Positions 9,875 through 20,403 are shown, numbered from the stretch's first letter. The stretch is DNA of 52,388 bases from an uncultured Bacilli bacterium (GCA_947591455.1 CANQDC010000003.1:1-52388), one strand, 5' to 3'. Made by a program: numbers and translations. Notes: generated from the sequence alone by a model not told the origin.

Positions 9875-10279
9875 GTGCTTATAAAATTTCATTTTTTAGT
9901 GATTCAACTATTTCTTTCTTTTCTTTTTTCTAAAGAAATGATAAATACCAAACTGATAATACCTAGTTTAGAAAAGACTGAAAAGTTACATATAAGTTTG
10001 AATAAACATGAATTCAATGCGAAAAACATAAAAATTACTTTCCAAAAAGATCAAATCATTCTTCAGGTTAAAAATAATGTAGCAAAAGAATTTTTAAAAG
10101 TAAATGATAAAATTAAAATATGTTTTCCAGATCAAATTGCCTATTATCGTGTGGTAGAAATTAAAAATTGGGAAGAAAAAGAGGAGCAATGGATTGTGAA
10201 AGCTCAAATGAGTGGCTACTTAGAAAAAAAAGAGAAAAATACGAAATTTATGACAAATTTCGTATTTTTTGATGTTTAA
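9875..10279 (+). CDS. Uncharacterised protein with N-terminal hydrophobic segment
   Basis: GTG start preceded by AAAGGAG; 134 aa; no family recognised. Confidence 0.6.
   Translation: MLIKFHFLVIQLFLSFLFSKEMINTKLIIPSLEKTEKLHISLNKHEFNAKNIKITFQKDQIILQVKNNVAKEFLKVNDKIKICFPDQIAYYRVVEIKNWEEKEEQWIVKAQMSGYLEKKEKNTKFMTNFVFFDV
10235..10270 (+). terminator. Strong intrinsic terminator located inside the 9875..10279 CDS
   Basis: AAAAATACGAAATTT (10235-10249), loop ATGAC, AAATTTCGTATTTTT (10255-10269): perfect 15-bp stem with U-rich 3' arm, before the stop codon at 10277-10279. Confidence 0.7.
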
Positions 10280-10332
10280 AAAAAGGAATTTTGAAGGTGA
10301 CCTTTAATATATATGAATAGGAGGCTTTTTTT

Positions 10333-12087
10333 ATGGCTTTTATCTCACAAAAAGAAATTAATGACATACGAAATGCCGTATCTATTGTAGAAGTAATTTC
10401 TGCGTATATCCCATTAACGCAGCGAGGGAAAAATTACTTCGGAGTTTGTCCATTTCATGAAGACCATTCTCCTAGTATGAGTGTATCAGAAGAAAAACAA
10501 ATTTATAAATGTTTTTCTTGTGGAGCGACAGGAAATGTTTTTACTTTTCTCGAAAATTTTTTAAATATTTCCTTTGGCGAAGCTATTGCCCAAGTGGCTG
10601 AAAAAGCAGGAATTGTTTTAAATACAAAACTCTTTTTAAAAAAAGATACAAAATATCAAGAAGAATATGAAATTATGGAATTTAGTAATAAATTTTACCA
10701 AAATAACTTGAATAGTGAAGCAGGAAAAAAAGCCATTGCGTATTTAGAAGAACGAGGTCTAAATGAAGAGGCCAGAACTTCCTTTGATATAGGACTTTCC
10801 TTAAATAAAGATATGTTAAGCAAGATTCTTTTAAAGAAAAATTACAGTGAAAAAATGTTGGCGGATTTGGGGTTAGTTCATCAATCTTCTTCTACAGTTT
10901 ATGATGTCTTTCAAAATCGCATTATGTTTCCCATTCATAATTTAGATGGACAAGTTGTCGGCTTTACAGCTCGATGTTATTTAGAAGAAAACATTAAACC
11001 GAAGTATTTAAATAGTAAAGAAACGTATTTATTTAAAAAAGGCAAAATATTATATAATTATCATCGAGCAAAAGATACCATTCGCTTAAAAAAAGAAGTG
11101 ATTTTAGTAGAAGGAAATATGGATGCGATTCGCCTACATATAAATGGAATCCAAAATGTAGTCGCTCTAATGGGAACGAGTTTAACAAAAAGTCAAATGG
11201 AAACTTTACGAAAATTACATGTTAAAGTTATCCTCATGTTAGATAATGATGAAGCAGGGGAAAGTGCAACTTATGCAGTGGGGAATGAATTAGAAGAAAA
11301 CGGTTTTGATTTGGCGATTGTTCGTTTAAGTAAAGCAAAAGATCCCGATGAATATATATTAAAGTATGGGATAGCTGCTTTAGCTGAGAATATACAAAAA
11401 GCCATTCCGTTTATGGATTTTAAATTAAATTATTTAAAGAAAAATAAAAATTTAGATTCCTCGGTAGATCTAGCAGAATATATAAAAGCGGTAATTGCAA
11501 GTTTAAAGAAAAATGATGATGAAATTTTAAAAGAAGTAACTTTACAAAAATTAAGTAGTGATTATAATATCTCTTATGCTGTTTTAAAAAGTGAATTGGG
11601 GACTTTACAAGAAAATCAAATCGCCAAAGAGAAAAAAAACGATCCTCAAAGTCCGAAACCGAAAAGCAGTTATCAAAAAATTGTCGATGAAGTTTTATTT
11701 TTTATGATGAATAGTGAAGAGTATATTCGTTTATATCAAACAAAACTAGGAATGTTTCGAGAAAAAGAAAATCGAGCGATAGCCAATGAGATTATTTATT
11801 TTTACGAAACAAATAAAACAATGAATTTAGCTGATTTTATTTCTTATATAGAAACGATTTCTTTAAAAAAAGAAATTATGGATATAATAGAAAATGTAAA
11901 AGTAAAACAACTTTCTGTAGAAGCTATGGAAGAATTAATTTTACGTATTAAAAAGAAAATAAAAGAAGAAGAAATCAAAAAACTAAAAGAGGATTTAAAA
12001 ATGGAATTTGATATTCAAAAGAAAGTAGAACTGACAGAAAAAATTGCTGAAATAAAAAAAGGAAGTGTTGAAAATGAAAGTTATTAA
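10333..12087 (+). CDS. dnaG: DNA primase
   Basis: Zinc finger [13 protein letters not shown]...[13 protein letters not shown]; Toprim [11 protein letters not shown]...MGTSLT; DNDEAGE. Confidence 0.96.
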   Translation: MAFISQKEINDIRNAVSIVEVISAYIPLTQRGKNYFGVCPFHEDHSPSMSVSEEKQIYKCFSCGATGNVFTFLENFLNISFGEAIAQVAEKAGIVLNTKLFLKKDTKYQEEYEIMEFSNKFYQNNLNSEAGKKAIAYLEERGLNEEARTSFDIGLSLNKDMLSKILLKKNYSEKMLADLGLVHQSSSTVYDVFQNRIMFPIHNLDGQVVGFTARCYLEENIKPKYLNSKETYLFKKGKILYNYHRAKDTIRLKKEVILVEGNMDAIRLHINGIQNVVALMGTSLTKSQMETLRKLHVKVILMLDNDEAGESATYAVGNELEENGFDLAIVRLSKAKDPDEYILKYGIAALAENIQKAIPFMDFKLNYLKKNKNLDSSVDLAEYIKAVIASLKKNDDEILKEVTLQKLSSDYNISYAVLKSELGTLQENQIAKEKKNDPQSPKPKSSYQKIVDEVLFFMMNSEEYIRLYQTKLGMFREKENRAIANEIIYFYETNKTMNLADFISYIETISLKKEIMDIIENVKVKQLSVEAMEELILRIKKKIKEEEIKKLKEDLKMEFDIQKKVELTEKIAEIKKGSVENESY

Positions 12088-13168
12088 AACTTTAGAAGAA
12101 AGAAAAGAAGAGTTATTAAAATTGGGCAAAGAAAAAGGTATGATTACTTTTGAACAATTAGCAGAAGCCCTAAAAGGATTAGATGTAGATAATGATTCAT
12201 TAGATGAACTATATAATTTTTTTGTCGAAAATAATATCGAAATTGTTGCCAATGACGAAGATTCTTCAGATGGGGAAGCCCGCATAAAAGAAGATGAACC
12301 AATTATTTTAGACGATGCCGAAATTACCAAAGATGTCAATATCAATGATCCAGTTCGGATGTATTTAAAAGAAATTGGAAAAATTAGTCTTTTATCTGCC
12401 GAAGAAGAATTAAGTTTATCCAAAAGAGCAGCTGCTGGAGATGAAATGGCTAAAAATATTTTAGCAGAATCTAATTTACGTTTAGTAGTTAGTATTGCTA
12501 AACGCTATGTTGGTCGAGGATTATTATTTTTAGATTTAATTCAAGAAGGAAATATTGGCTTAATGAAAGCGGTAGATAAATTTGATTATGATAAAGGATT
12601 TAAATTTTCTACTTATGCTACTTGGTGGATACGTCAAGCGATTACTCGTGCTTTAGCAGATCAAGCCCGTACGATTCGAGTACCCGTTCATATGGTGGAA
12701 ACGATAAATAAAATGGCCCGTATTCAACGTCAATTAACTTTAGAGTTAAATCGGGAACCAACCGATGAAGAAATAGCCAAAAAAATGGGTATTACGGTAG
12801 AAAAAGTGAGAGAAGTAATTAAAATTAGTCAAGATCCCGTTTCATTAGAAACACCAATTGGGGAGGAAGATGATTCCCATTTAGGAGATTTCGTGAAAGA
12901 TGAAAGTGCTATGACTCCAGAAGAATATGCAACCAATGAAATTTTAAAAGAAGAAATAAAGGCAGTTTTACAAACATTACAAGAACGGGAACAAGAAGTA
13001 CTAGAATTGCGTTTTGGCCTTATTGATGGGACAAGCCATACATTAGAAGAAGTTGGGAAAAAATTTAATGTAACTCGGGAAAGAATTCGTCAAATAGAAG
13101 CCAAAGCATTGCGTAAATTAAGACATCCATCTCGGGCGAAAAAATTAAAGGATTTTCTTTCTGATTAA
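12074..13168 (+). CDS. rpoD: RNA polymerase primary sigma factor
   Basis: Regions 2-4: [59 protein letters not shown] ... [29 protein letters not shown]. Confidence 0.97.
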   Translation: MKVIKTLEERKEELLKLGKEKGMITFEQLAEALKGLDVDNDSLDELYNFFVENNIEIVANDEDSSDGEARIKEDEPIILDDAEITKDVNINDPVRMYLKEIGKISLLSAEEELSLSKRAAAGDEMAKNILAESNLRLVVSIAKRYVGRGLLFLDLIQEGNIGLMKAVDKFDYDKGFKFSTYATWWIRQAITRALADQARTIRVPVHMVETINKMARIQRQLTLELNREPTDEEIAKKMGITVEKVREVIKISQDPVSLETPIGEEDDSHLGDFVKDESAMTPEEYATNEILKEEIKAVLQTLQEREQEVLELRFGLIDGTSHTLEEVGKKFNVTRERIRQIEAKALRKLRHPSRAKKLKDFLSD

Positions 13169-13812
13169 TGAAAAGTTTACGTTTAGAAACCATTGCCTCC
13201 TTTGTTGAACCTGAGGATAAAGTAATAGATATAGGTTGTGATCATGCTTATCTTCCTATTTTTTTGATACAAAAAAAAATATGTCAGAAAGTGATTGCTT
13301 CCGATATACATGAAGAAGCTTTAAAAATAGCTAGAAAAAATATCGAAAAAAATCATTTGATGGAAGAGATTCCTCTTTATTTATCAGATGGATTAAAAAA
13401 TGTGCCAGATAAAGATATTAATACGATAATCATTGCTGGAATGGGCACCAATACGATTTTACATATTTTATCTTCTTTAGATCCTTTTTCAATTGATAAA
13501 CTAATTATTCAAGCGAATAATGATCTTCCTTTATTACGAAAAGAATTACGCAAGAAAAAATTTTTTCTTCAAAAAGAAAAAATTGTCTATGAAAAAAATC
13601 ATTACTATATTATTGGCATATATTCAAAAAATGCGCGTCGATTAACCAGTAAAGAAAAATATTTTGGTCCCTATGATGCTTCGAATCATGGCTACTATAT
13701 TTCTTTGTATAATCATTTTCAAACTATCAATCACAAACTTTCTTGGAAGAAAAATACGAAAGAAAAATTTTTCCTTTTTTTAAAAATACAGTTATTAAAA
13801 AAATATTTATAA
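13168..13812 (+). CDS. trmK: tRNA (adenine(22)-N1)-methyltransferase
   Basis: SAM-binding VIDIGCDHAYLPIFLI, IIIAGMGTNTI; position after rpoD. Confidence 0.9.
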   Translation: MKSLRLETIASFVEPEDKVIDIGCDHAYLPIFLIQKKICQKVIASDIHEEALKIARKNIEKNHLMEEIPLYLSDGLKNVPDKDINTIIIAGMGTNTILHILSSLDPFSIDKLIIQANNDLPLLRKELRKKKFFLQKEKIVYEKNHYYIIGIYSKNARRLTSKEKYFGPYDASNHGYYISLYNHFQTINHKLSWKKNTKEKFFLFLKIQLLKKYL

Positions 13813-14097
13813 AAAAAAGGTTGGGGCAGTTGCCTTTTTTTCTTGTAATGGAGGGTTAGAGGGTAATGATTTATTAGGAGCAAGAAAAGTCTTTTCTTCA
13901 CTTGAAGAAGTGACATTTTTTTTACCCATTTCTTTCAAAACGCTTATCATGCTTCTTGCATTCTGAATGGCTGGTTTTGCTCGTTGATAAAGAGGAATAA
14001 TTTGATTAGCAATTTGTAAAGTTCTGGATAGTCCTCCAATGATTTTTCCAAAACTTAACCCTCGGGCCAGTCCTGTAACATTAAACATATCACTCAC
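13807..14097 (-). CDS. YqfQ/VrrA-like small protein
   Basis: GLARGLSFGKIIGGLSRTLQIANQIIPLYQRAKPAIQNARSMISVLKEM resembles the YqfQ core; same neighbourhood (rpoD-trmK) as B. subtilis yqfQ. Confidence 0.6.
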   Translation of the reverse strand: MSDMFNVTGLARGLSFGKIIGGLSRTLQIANQIIPLYQRAKPAIQNARSMISVLKEMGKKNVTSSSEEKTFLAPNKSLPSNPPLQEKKATAPTFFL

Positions 14098-14198
14098 CTT
14101 GGTTTATTTTATGCGTTTAACAGAAAAATATTTCGCTATTTCAATTTAAATATAAATTATTTTGGAGTATAATAGATATAAATTAAGAAAAAGGAAGT

Positions 14199-15704
14199 AT
14201 GTTTATGTTAATGGCTATTAAAAGAATGATTATTGTAATTTGTGGGTTCTTGTTGCAAATTGGTTTTAGTCTAATTCTTTATTTATTTTTTATGAAATAT
14301 ATTGCCATAATTCATATCATCTATTCCATCATAGGTTTATTTTTAGTCTTATATTTGATAAAAGATAGTCGTAATTATTCCTATACTTTACCATGGATTA
14401 TATTACTATTATTATTTCCTGTCATTGCCTCTTTACTATATATTATCTTAGGAAATAATAAAAAACGAAGTAAAACACTAAAAAGAATTGTCGAAGAGGA
14501 AAAGAAAAGTAAAAAATATTTAATTCAAGAGGAAGAAATTTATAAAGAATTTCGCGATAATAGTCGTCTGCGTTATATTAGTGATTTTGCGCATTTCCCT
14601 GTAAGCACGAACAATGACGTGGATTATTATTCCCTAGGAGATCTGGCCTTCCCAGTAATGCTAGAAGAATTAAAAAAGGCGCAAAAATTTATATTTTTTG
14701 AATATTTCATTGTACATCAAGGAACCATGTGGAATCAAATAGTAGAAATATTAGAAGAAAAAGCAAAAAATGGAGTCGAAGTAAGAGTACTATATGATGA
14801 TTTAGGATGCTTGACGACATTACATAAAAATTATTATAAAGAATTAGAAAAAAAAGGAATTCAATGTATTGTTTTTAATCGGTTAAATCCGATTGCAGGA
14901 ATTATTATGAATAATCGTGATCATCGAAAAATTTTAATTATTGATGGGAAAGTAGCTTTTTCGGGTGGAATCAATATTGCAGATGAATACATCAATATAA
15001 ATAGTCCTTATGGGCATTGGAAAGATAATGCCATTCGTGTATCGGGAGAGGCTGTTTGGAATTATACTGTATTATTTTTAACCATGTGGAATGCCTTCAA
15101 AAAAACAGATAAAGATTTTTTTCAATATAAATATGAATTTAAAAAAAGTAAAAAGAAAAATGGCTTTGTTGTCCCTTATGGGGAATCTCCTTTGGATGAA
15201 GAAATCACAGGAGAAGATATTTACTTAAATATTATCAATCAAGCGAACCATTACATATATATATTTACACCCTATTTGATTATTGATACAGATATGATTA
15301 ATGCGCTTACTCTAGCTGCTAAAAGAGGAGTAGATGTTCGTATTGTCATACCAGGAATACCAGATAAAAAAATTGTCTATACTTTATCAGAAAGTTATGT
15401 AACCCCTCTTGTCAAAGGAGGAGTAAAAGTATATAAATATACGCCAGGTTTTATCCATGCGAAAGTTTTTGTAGCGGATGATACGGTAGCGACCGTTGGA
15501 ACAATAAATATGGATTATCGAAGTTTATATTTACATTTCGAATGTGGTTGTTATTTTGAAAAAGTAGATGTCATCAAAAAAATAAAAATGGATGCCGATG
15601 AAACCATAAAAAAATCACATTTAATTTCCCAAAAGGAAGCCTCTGCCAAATTTTTAAAAGCCATGTGGCAAGCCATTTTAAGATTAATTGCTCCTCTTAT
15701 GTAA
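14199..15704 (+). CDS. cls: Cardiolipin synthase
   Basis: Two PLD HKD motifs (NRDHRKILIIDGKVAFSGGINIADEY; IHAKVFVADDTVATVGTINMDYRS) and N-terminal TMs. Confidence 0.93.
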   Translation: MFMLMAIKRMIIVICGFLLQIGFSLILYLFFMKYIAIIHIIYSIIGLFLVLYLIKDSRNYSYTLPWIILLLLFPVIASLLYIILGNNKKRSKTLKRIVEEEKKSKKYLIQEEEIYKEFRDNSRLRYISDFAHFPVSTNNDVDYYSLGDLAFPVMLEELKKAQKFIFFEYFIVHQGTMWNQIVEILEEKAKNGVEVRVLYDDLGCLTTLHKNYYKELEKKGIQCIVFNRLNPIAGIIMNNRDHRKILIIDGKVAFSGGINIADEYININSPYGHWKDNAIRVSGEAVWNYTVLFLTMWNAFKKTDKDFFQYKYEFKKSKKKNGFVVPYGESPLDEEITGEDIYLNIINQANHYIYIFTPYLIIDTDMINALTLAAKRGVDVRIVIPGIPDKKIVYTLSESYVTPLVKGGVKVYKYTPGFIHAKVFVADDTVATVGTINMDYRSLYLHFECGCYFEKVDVIKKIKMDADETIKKSHLISQKEASAKFLKAMWQAILRLIAPLM

Positions 15705-15807
15705 TTAATGAAAACAATAAAAAAATAGAAGTAATAAACTATTTCCTCTAGTCAAAAAGAATAGAGATATGATATAATTTTTTATAGTAAGAGTAGGAGG
15801 GTATTTC

Positions 15808-17274
15808 ATGACACAAACCAAAACGATGACTATGGATATTTTAAAGTTTCCCTTTTTACTTATCTTAGATATTTTATCATTAGCCGTACGTGGTTTTAAG
15901 TTTTTAACGATTGATATAATAAAACGTTTATTTAAAGAACTACAAAAAAACAATCAAATTACTAATAAAAAAGTAGCTCAAAAATTGGAATTAAAGCGCC
16001 AAGAACTAATAAAAGATTTACAAAATGAAGGCGGTTTCAGAAGCAAAACACCACGTGTATTTTGGTATCGAGCTTTAAATAAAGAAGGAAAACTAGAAAC
16101 AGGAACTATCAATGGTTATTCGAAATTAGATGTAAATACCTTTTTATTACAAGAATCTTATATAGTATATGAAATTCGTTCGGATAAATATATTGATTTT
16201 TTATATAGCGATTCAAGTATTTTTGCCGTAAGAATGTCAAATAAGGACTTACTTTTTTGGCTGACACAACTTTCGACGTATATTAAAAGTGGGATCACTT
16301 TGACCGAATCAATAAAAATATTAAATAATCAAATGCATAATAAAAAACATTATCGTAAAGCATTTCAATCCATTATCTATGAATTAACGATGGGGGAAAG
16401 TTTTTCCAAAGCCCTAGAAAAACAAGGTGGGATGTTTCCAGCATTATTAATTAATATGATTCGTGCTGCCGAAGCAACCGGAGAATTAGAATCCACGCTA
16501 GCCGATATGTCCAATTATTATGAAGAAGTAGAAAAAACAAGAAAACAAATGATTAGTGCAATTACTTATCCTGCTATTATCATGATCTTTGCAACAGCTG
16601 TTATTACTTTCATATTGATTTATGTAATTCCTCAATTTGTTAAAATTTATGAAGAATCGAACGCCGAAATTAATGGGTTAACTGTTTTTATAATTAACTT
16701 AAGTAATTTTTTACAAAACAATATAGTAAATATTATCCTAATTTTAGTAGTGGCTGTAATTATTCTATATTTCTGTTATACAAGAATTAAAGCTTTTCGT
16801 AAAAATGTTCAATATGCTCTAATGCATTTCCCTGTTATTAGCAAAATAATTATTTATAAAGAATTGACGATTTTTACCAAAACATTTTCTTCTTTACTAG
16901 CAAATAACGTCAATATTACCGAAAGTATGGATATTTTAAGTAAAATTACCGGCAATGAGATCTATAAAGATATAATGGAACAAACAATTAAAAATATTGT
17001 CAAAGGTGATAAAATTTCTACATCTTTTAAAGATCACTGGGCCATACCCGATATTGCTTATTACATGATTGTAACAGGGGAATCTACGGGGCAATTAGCA
17101 GAAATGATGCAAAGAGTAAGTGCTTACTATTCTGAAATGCATAAAAGTATTGTCACAAACTTAAAATCCTTTATTGAACCTGTTTTAATTTCCATGTTGG
17201 CATTAGTAGTCGGAGTCATTATTTTGGCCGTTATAGTTCCTATGTTTGGATTAATGAGTCAATTAGAAACATAA
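15808..17274 (+). CDS. Type II secretion/type IV pilus inner-membrane platform protein (GspF/PilC family)
   Basis: FWLTQLSTYIKSGITLTESIKIL, MIRAAEATGELESTLADMSNYYE, second T2SSF repeat. Unusual ~130-aa N-terminal extension. Confidence 0.9.
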   Translation: MTQTKTMTMDILKFPFLLILDILSLAVRGFKFLTIDIIKRLFKELQKNNQITNKKVAQKLELKRQELIKDLQNEGGFRSKTPRVFWYRALNKEGKLETGTINGYSKLDVNTFLLQESYIVYEIRSDKYIDFLYSDSSIFAVRMSNKDLLFWLTQLSTYIKSGITLTESIKILNNQMHNKKHYRKAFQSIIYELTMGESFSKALEKQGGMFPALLINMIRAAEATGELESTLADMSNYYEEVEKTRKQMISAITYPAIIMIFATAVITFILIYVIPQFVKIYEESNAEINGLTVFIINLSNFLQNNIVNIILILVVAVIILYFCYTRIKAFRKNVQYALMHFPVISKIIIYKELTIFTKTFSSLLANNVNITESMDILSKITGNEIYKDIMEQTIKNIVKGDKISTSFKDHWAIPDIAYYMIVTGESTGQLAEMMQRVSAYYSEMHKSIVTNLKSFIEPVLISMLALVVGVIILAVIVPMFGLMSQLET

Positions 17275-17285
17275 AGGTGAGTTTT

Positions 17286-18032
17286 ATGAGTATTTTAATT
17301 TTTATAATTGGGGCGGTTTTTGGGTCTTTTTATTATGTTGTAGGAACGAGACTTCCCAATCAAGAGTCTTTAATTAAGCCGGGAAGTCATTGTACATACT
17401 GTAAACACCCTTTAAAACCCTATGATTTAGTACCCTTATTTTCTTTTTTATTTTTAAAAGGGAAATGTCGTTATTGCCAAAAAAAATTAAGTAAAGAATA
17501 TTTCGTTTATGAATTATTGACGGCGATTTTATTTACCGTGAGTTATTTAAAGTATAATTTATCTTATTCTTTTTTTATTTTGCTCATAATTTCTTCTTTA
17601 GTTGTACTTATTTTTATTACGGATTTTAAATATTTTATCATTTTAGATTCGCCACTTATTATTTCAGCCTTACTCATTCTAATCATAAAAGCTATTTATT
17701 TTGGTTTTAATGAAATTAGTATTTGCCTTTTAAATGGCCTTATGGTCTTTTTAACCATGCTACTCATTCGCCAAATAGGTAACTTGTTATTCAAACGAGA
17801 ATCTTTAGGGGGAGGGGATATCAAATTCTCCTTTATCGCTGGAATGATTTTAGGATATAAATTTGCGATTCTTTCTCTTGTTTTATCTACTTTTTTAGCT
17901 TTACCATATGCGATAGCCACCATGTTTATAAAAAAAGATAGTGAAGTTCCTTTTGGGCCTTTCTTAGTAAGTAGTCTTTTTTTAGTTTTTTATTTTTTGG
18001 AAAAATTCCAATATGTATTATATTTCTTTTAA
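17286..18032 (+). CDS. Prepilin peptidase (type IV leader peptidase)
   Basis: GSFYYVVGTRLPNQESLIKPGSHCTYCKHPLKPYDLVPLFSFLFLKGKCRYCQKKLS; C-terminal LGGGDIKFSFIAGMILG (GxGD protease motif). Confidence 0.93.
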   Translation: MSILIFIIGAVFGSFYYVVGTRLPNQESLIKPGSHCTYCKHPLKPYDLVPLFSFLFLKGKCRYCQKKLSKEYFVYELLTAILFTVSYLKYNLSYSFFILLIISSLVVLIFITDFKYFIILDSPLIISALLILIIKAIYFGFNEISICLLNGLMVFLTMLLIRQIGNLLFKRESLGGGDIKFSFIAGMILGYKFAILSLVLSTFLALPYAIATMFIKKDSEVPFGPFLVSSLFLVFYFLEKFQYVLYFF

Positions 18033-18039
18033 TAAGTAA

Positions 18040-19548
18040 TTATAATAGATCGATTTCTGAATCTTGTAAATCAAGAGAGTCTAACTCATCGCTGCTATCA
18101 TCATCCACTTCGAGTAGATCAATTGGCTCGTCAACAGACTCTAAAGAATCTTCTTCATCGACTATATTTTCTGCCCCTTCTTCCAGAGTTTCTATATCCT
18201 CATCGTTAGGTAGCGCAAGTTCCGCGTCTTCTTCCTTTAATTCATCATCATTTACATCTACTACTTCTTCAACCGCAGGAGTTTCTTCTACTTCCGTTGG
18301 TACTTCTTCCGCTCTTTTTCCTAAAAGAGCATTTTTAATATTAACATCTTCATTACCGAAATCATCTTCAATATCAATAACACGCAATATTTCTTCAAAA
18401 CTTGTTAATCCCTCAATAACTTTCATAAGTCCATCCTCAAGAAGGGTAATAGTAGCATTTTCACCATATACAAGTTTACGAAGTTCTTCTTTTCTGATAT
18501 TATTCGTAATGGCATCACGAATAGTTTGATCAATACCTAATACTTCTTGAATGGCAATACGACCCTTATAGCCATCAAGACATTCTTCACAACCGACAGG
18601 AGTATAAATGTCCGTAATATCCATTCCTAAAACTTCTTTAAAAACATTTTTTTCATAATCGCTAGCTTGTCTAGAACTCCGACATTTTGGGCATAATTTT
18701 TTGACTAATCTTTGACTAATAACTCCCGCTAGAGCGGATCCTAATAAATATCTTTCTACATCCATATCCAATAATCTTTCAATCGTATTTAATGAATTAT
18801 TTGTATGGATAGTGGAAAGAACTAAATGTCCAGTAATGGAAGCACGAACGGCGATACGTGCAGTTTCATCATCACGAATTTCTCCGATCATGATTACATC
18901 GGGGTCTTGACGAAGAATACTACGTAAAGCGCTGGCAAAAGTAAGACCAATTTCACTCATAGTTTGGACTTGATTAATACCAGTTAATTTCATTTCCACG
19001 GGATCTTCTACTGTAATAATATTTCTTTCCGGCGTATTTAAAATTTGTAACATAGAATAAACCGTCGTTGATTTTCCTGTACCAGTAGCTCCGGTAATTA
19101 AAATAATACCATTAGGGATTTCAATCATTTTTCGAACTTTTTCATAATTTTTAGGAGAAAATCCTAAAGAATCTAATCCATTGGTACTCATACTATAATC
19201 TAAAATACGAATAACAACTTTTTCGCCATACACAATAGGAAGGGTAGAAACACGAAGATCAAGATCGCGGCCTTCAATAATATTTTTGATAGCGCCATCT
19301 TGAGGAAGTCGAGATTCGGTAATATTCATTCCAGAAATAATTTTAATTCGAGTAATTAATGGATTTTTGACATTTTCAGGGACTTCGGCATAGTTTACTA
19401 ATTCTCCATCAACCCGAATACGTACCTTTAAAATGGTAGGAGTTGGATCAAAGTGGATATCACTGGCATTTTTGTTAGCAGCATCGATAATCATTTCATT
19501 AACAATATCTACAACTGGCAAACGATCATAATCAAAATCTTTAAACAT
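18040..19548 (-). CDS. GspE/PilB family secretion ATPase with acidic C-terminal tail
   Basis: Walker A GATGTGKSTTVYSML, EDPVE, RQDPDVIMIGEIRDDETA, CPKC...CEEC zinc motif. Confidence 0.95.
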   Translation of the reverse strand: MFKDFDYDRLPVVDIVNEMIIDAANKNASDIHFDPTPTILKVRIRVDGELVNYAEVPENVKNPLITRIKIISGMNITESRLPQDGAIKNIIEGRDLDLRVSTLPIVYGEKVVIRILDYSMSTNGLDSLGFSPKNYEKVRKMIEIPNGIILITGATGTGKSTTVYSMLQILNTPERNIITVEDPVEMKLTGINQVQTMSEIGLTFASALRSILRQDPDVIMIGEIRDDETARIAVRASITGHLVLSTIHTNNSLNTIERLLDMDVERYLLGSALAGVISQRLVKKLCPKCRSSRQASDYEKNVFKEVLGMDITDIYTPVGCEECLDGYKGRIAIQEVLGIDQTIRDAITNNIRKEELRKLVYGENATITLLEDGLMKVIEGLTSFEEILRVIDIEDDFGNEDVNIKNALLGKRAEEVPTEVEETPAVEEVVDVNDDELKEEDAELALPNDEDIETLEEGAENIVDEEDSLESVDEPIDLLEVDDDSSDELDSLDLQDSEIDLL

Positions 19549-19625
19549 GATACCACCAGACCCTTCTTATTCTTCTCTAATTATATAATAAGAAGAGCAA
19601 AGTTACAAGCGTTAAACAAAAAATA

Positions 19626-19650
19626 AAAAAACTGATTTCCAGTTTTTTAA
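19626..19650. terminator. Bidirectional terminator downstream of the DUF4044-like ORF
   Basis: AAAAAACTG ATTTC CAGTTTTTT hairpin. Confidence 0.7.
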
Positions 19651-19656
19651 AGTATA

Positions 19657-19758
19657 TTATCTAGCTTGAATGATATAACCAATAATGGATGCAATGACGC
19701 TGCCAACCATTAAAAATACCATCAACCATACAACCAATTTTCTAGTCTTCTTTTTCAT
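19657..19758 (-). CDS. DUF4044-like 33-aa membrane peptide (absent from the ORF track)
   Basis: MKKKTRKLVVWLMVFLMVGSVIASIIGYIIQAR*, preceded by GAGGTGA; matches the remembered pattern of DUF4044 small proteins. Confidence 0.65.
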   Translation of the reverse strand: MKKKTRKLVVWLMVFLMVGSVIASIIGYIIQAR

Positions 19759-19833
19759 CACGTTCACCTCTAACATAAATAAATGTATCATATTTTTCTT
19801 TTGAAGTAAATATGATTAACTAAGGTGAATGAA

Positions 19834-20403
19834 ATGAAAAAACATAGGACAAGCTTTAAAAAACATAAAAACGTATTTATATTTTTAGGAATTATTTTTT
19901 TCTTTGGCGTAGTAAGTGGAATCATTTTTTATTTAAAACAAGAACCAAACGTTCAACAAAGTATTTTAGTCAATAGTCAAGATATATTTAGTCATAATGT
20001 TTTTAGCATCAGAAATATTTTAATTCATTTAGGAATCATTTTTACCGTCATTGTAACTTCCTTTCTCTTTTTATCTCCACCTCTTTTTCTTTGTATTTAC
20101 TTTTTTGAAGGCGTTGGAGTAGGGTTCATTATTCCAATATTATTTTCCGTCTTTAAATGGAAATTTTTTCTTTATTTTGGTCTCTATTTCTTATTTATCA
20201 AATTCATTTATTTACTTTTATTGGGGTATGTATTTGATAGCCAAATCTTATTTTTAAAAGAATACCTACAATATATAAAAACCAAAAAAATTAATTTTTT
20301 CCTTTCCTTAAAACGAATGTTTCTTTTTAGTTTCTTTCTCTTTTTAAACGATCTTTTTACTTTTTTTATTTCCAATCGTATTTTATTATTTATTTTAAAA
20401 TAA
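19834..20403 (+). CDS. SpoIIM (stage II sporulation protein M)-like membrane protein
   Basis: FFFGVVSGIIFYL...NILIHLGIIF...FEGVGVGFIIPIL, typical DUF95/SpoIIM arrangement. Confidence 0.6.
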   Translation: MKKHRTSFKKHKNVFIFLGIIFFFGVVSGIIFYLKQEPNVQQSILVNSQDIFSHNVFSIRNILIHLGIIFTVIVTSFLFLSPPLFLCIYFFEGVGVGFIIPILFSVFKWKFFLYFGLYFLFIKFIYLLLLGYVFDSQILFLKEYLQYIKTKKINFFLSLKRMFLFSFFLFLNDLFTFFISNRILLFILK

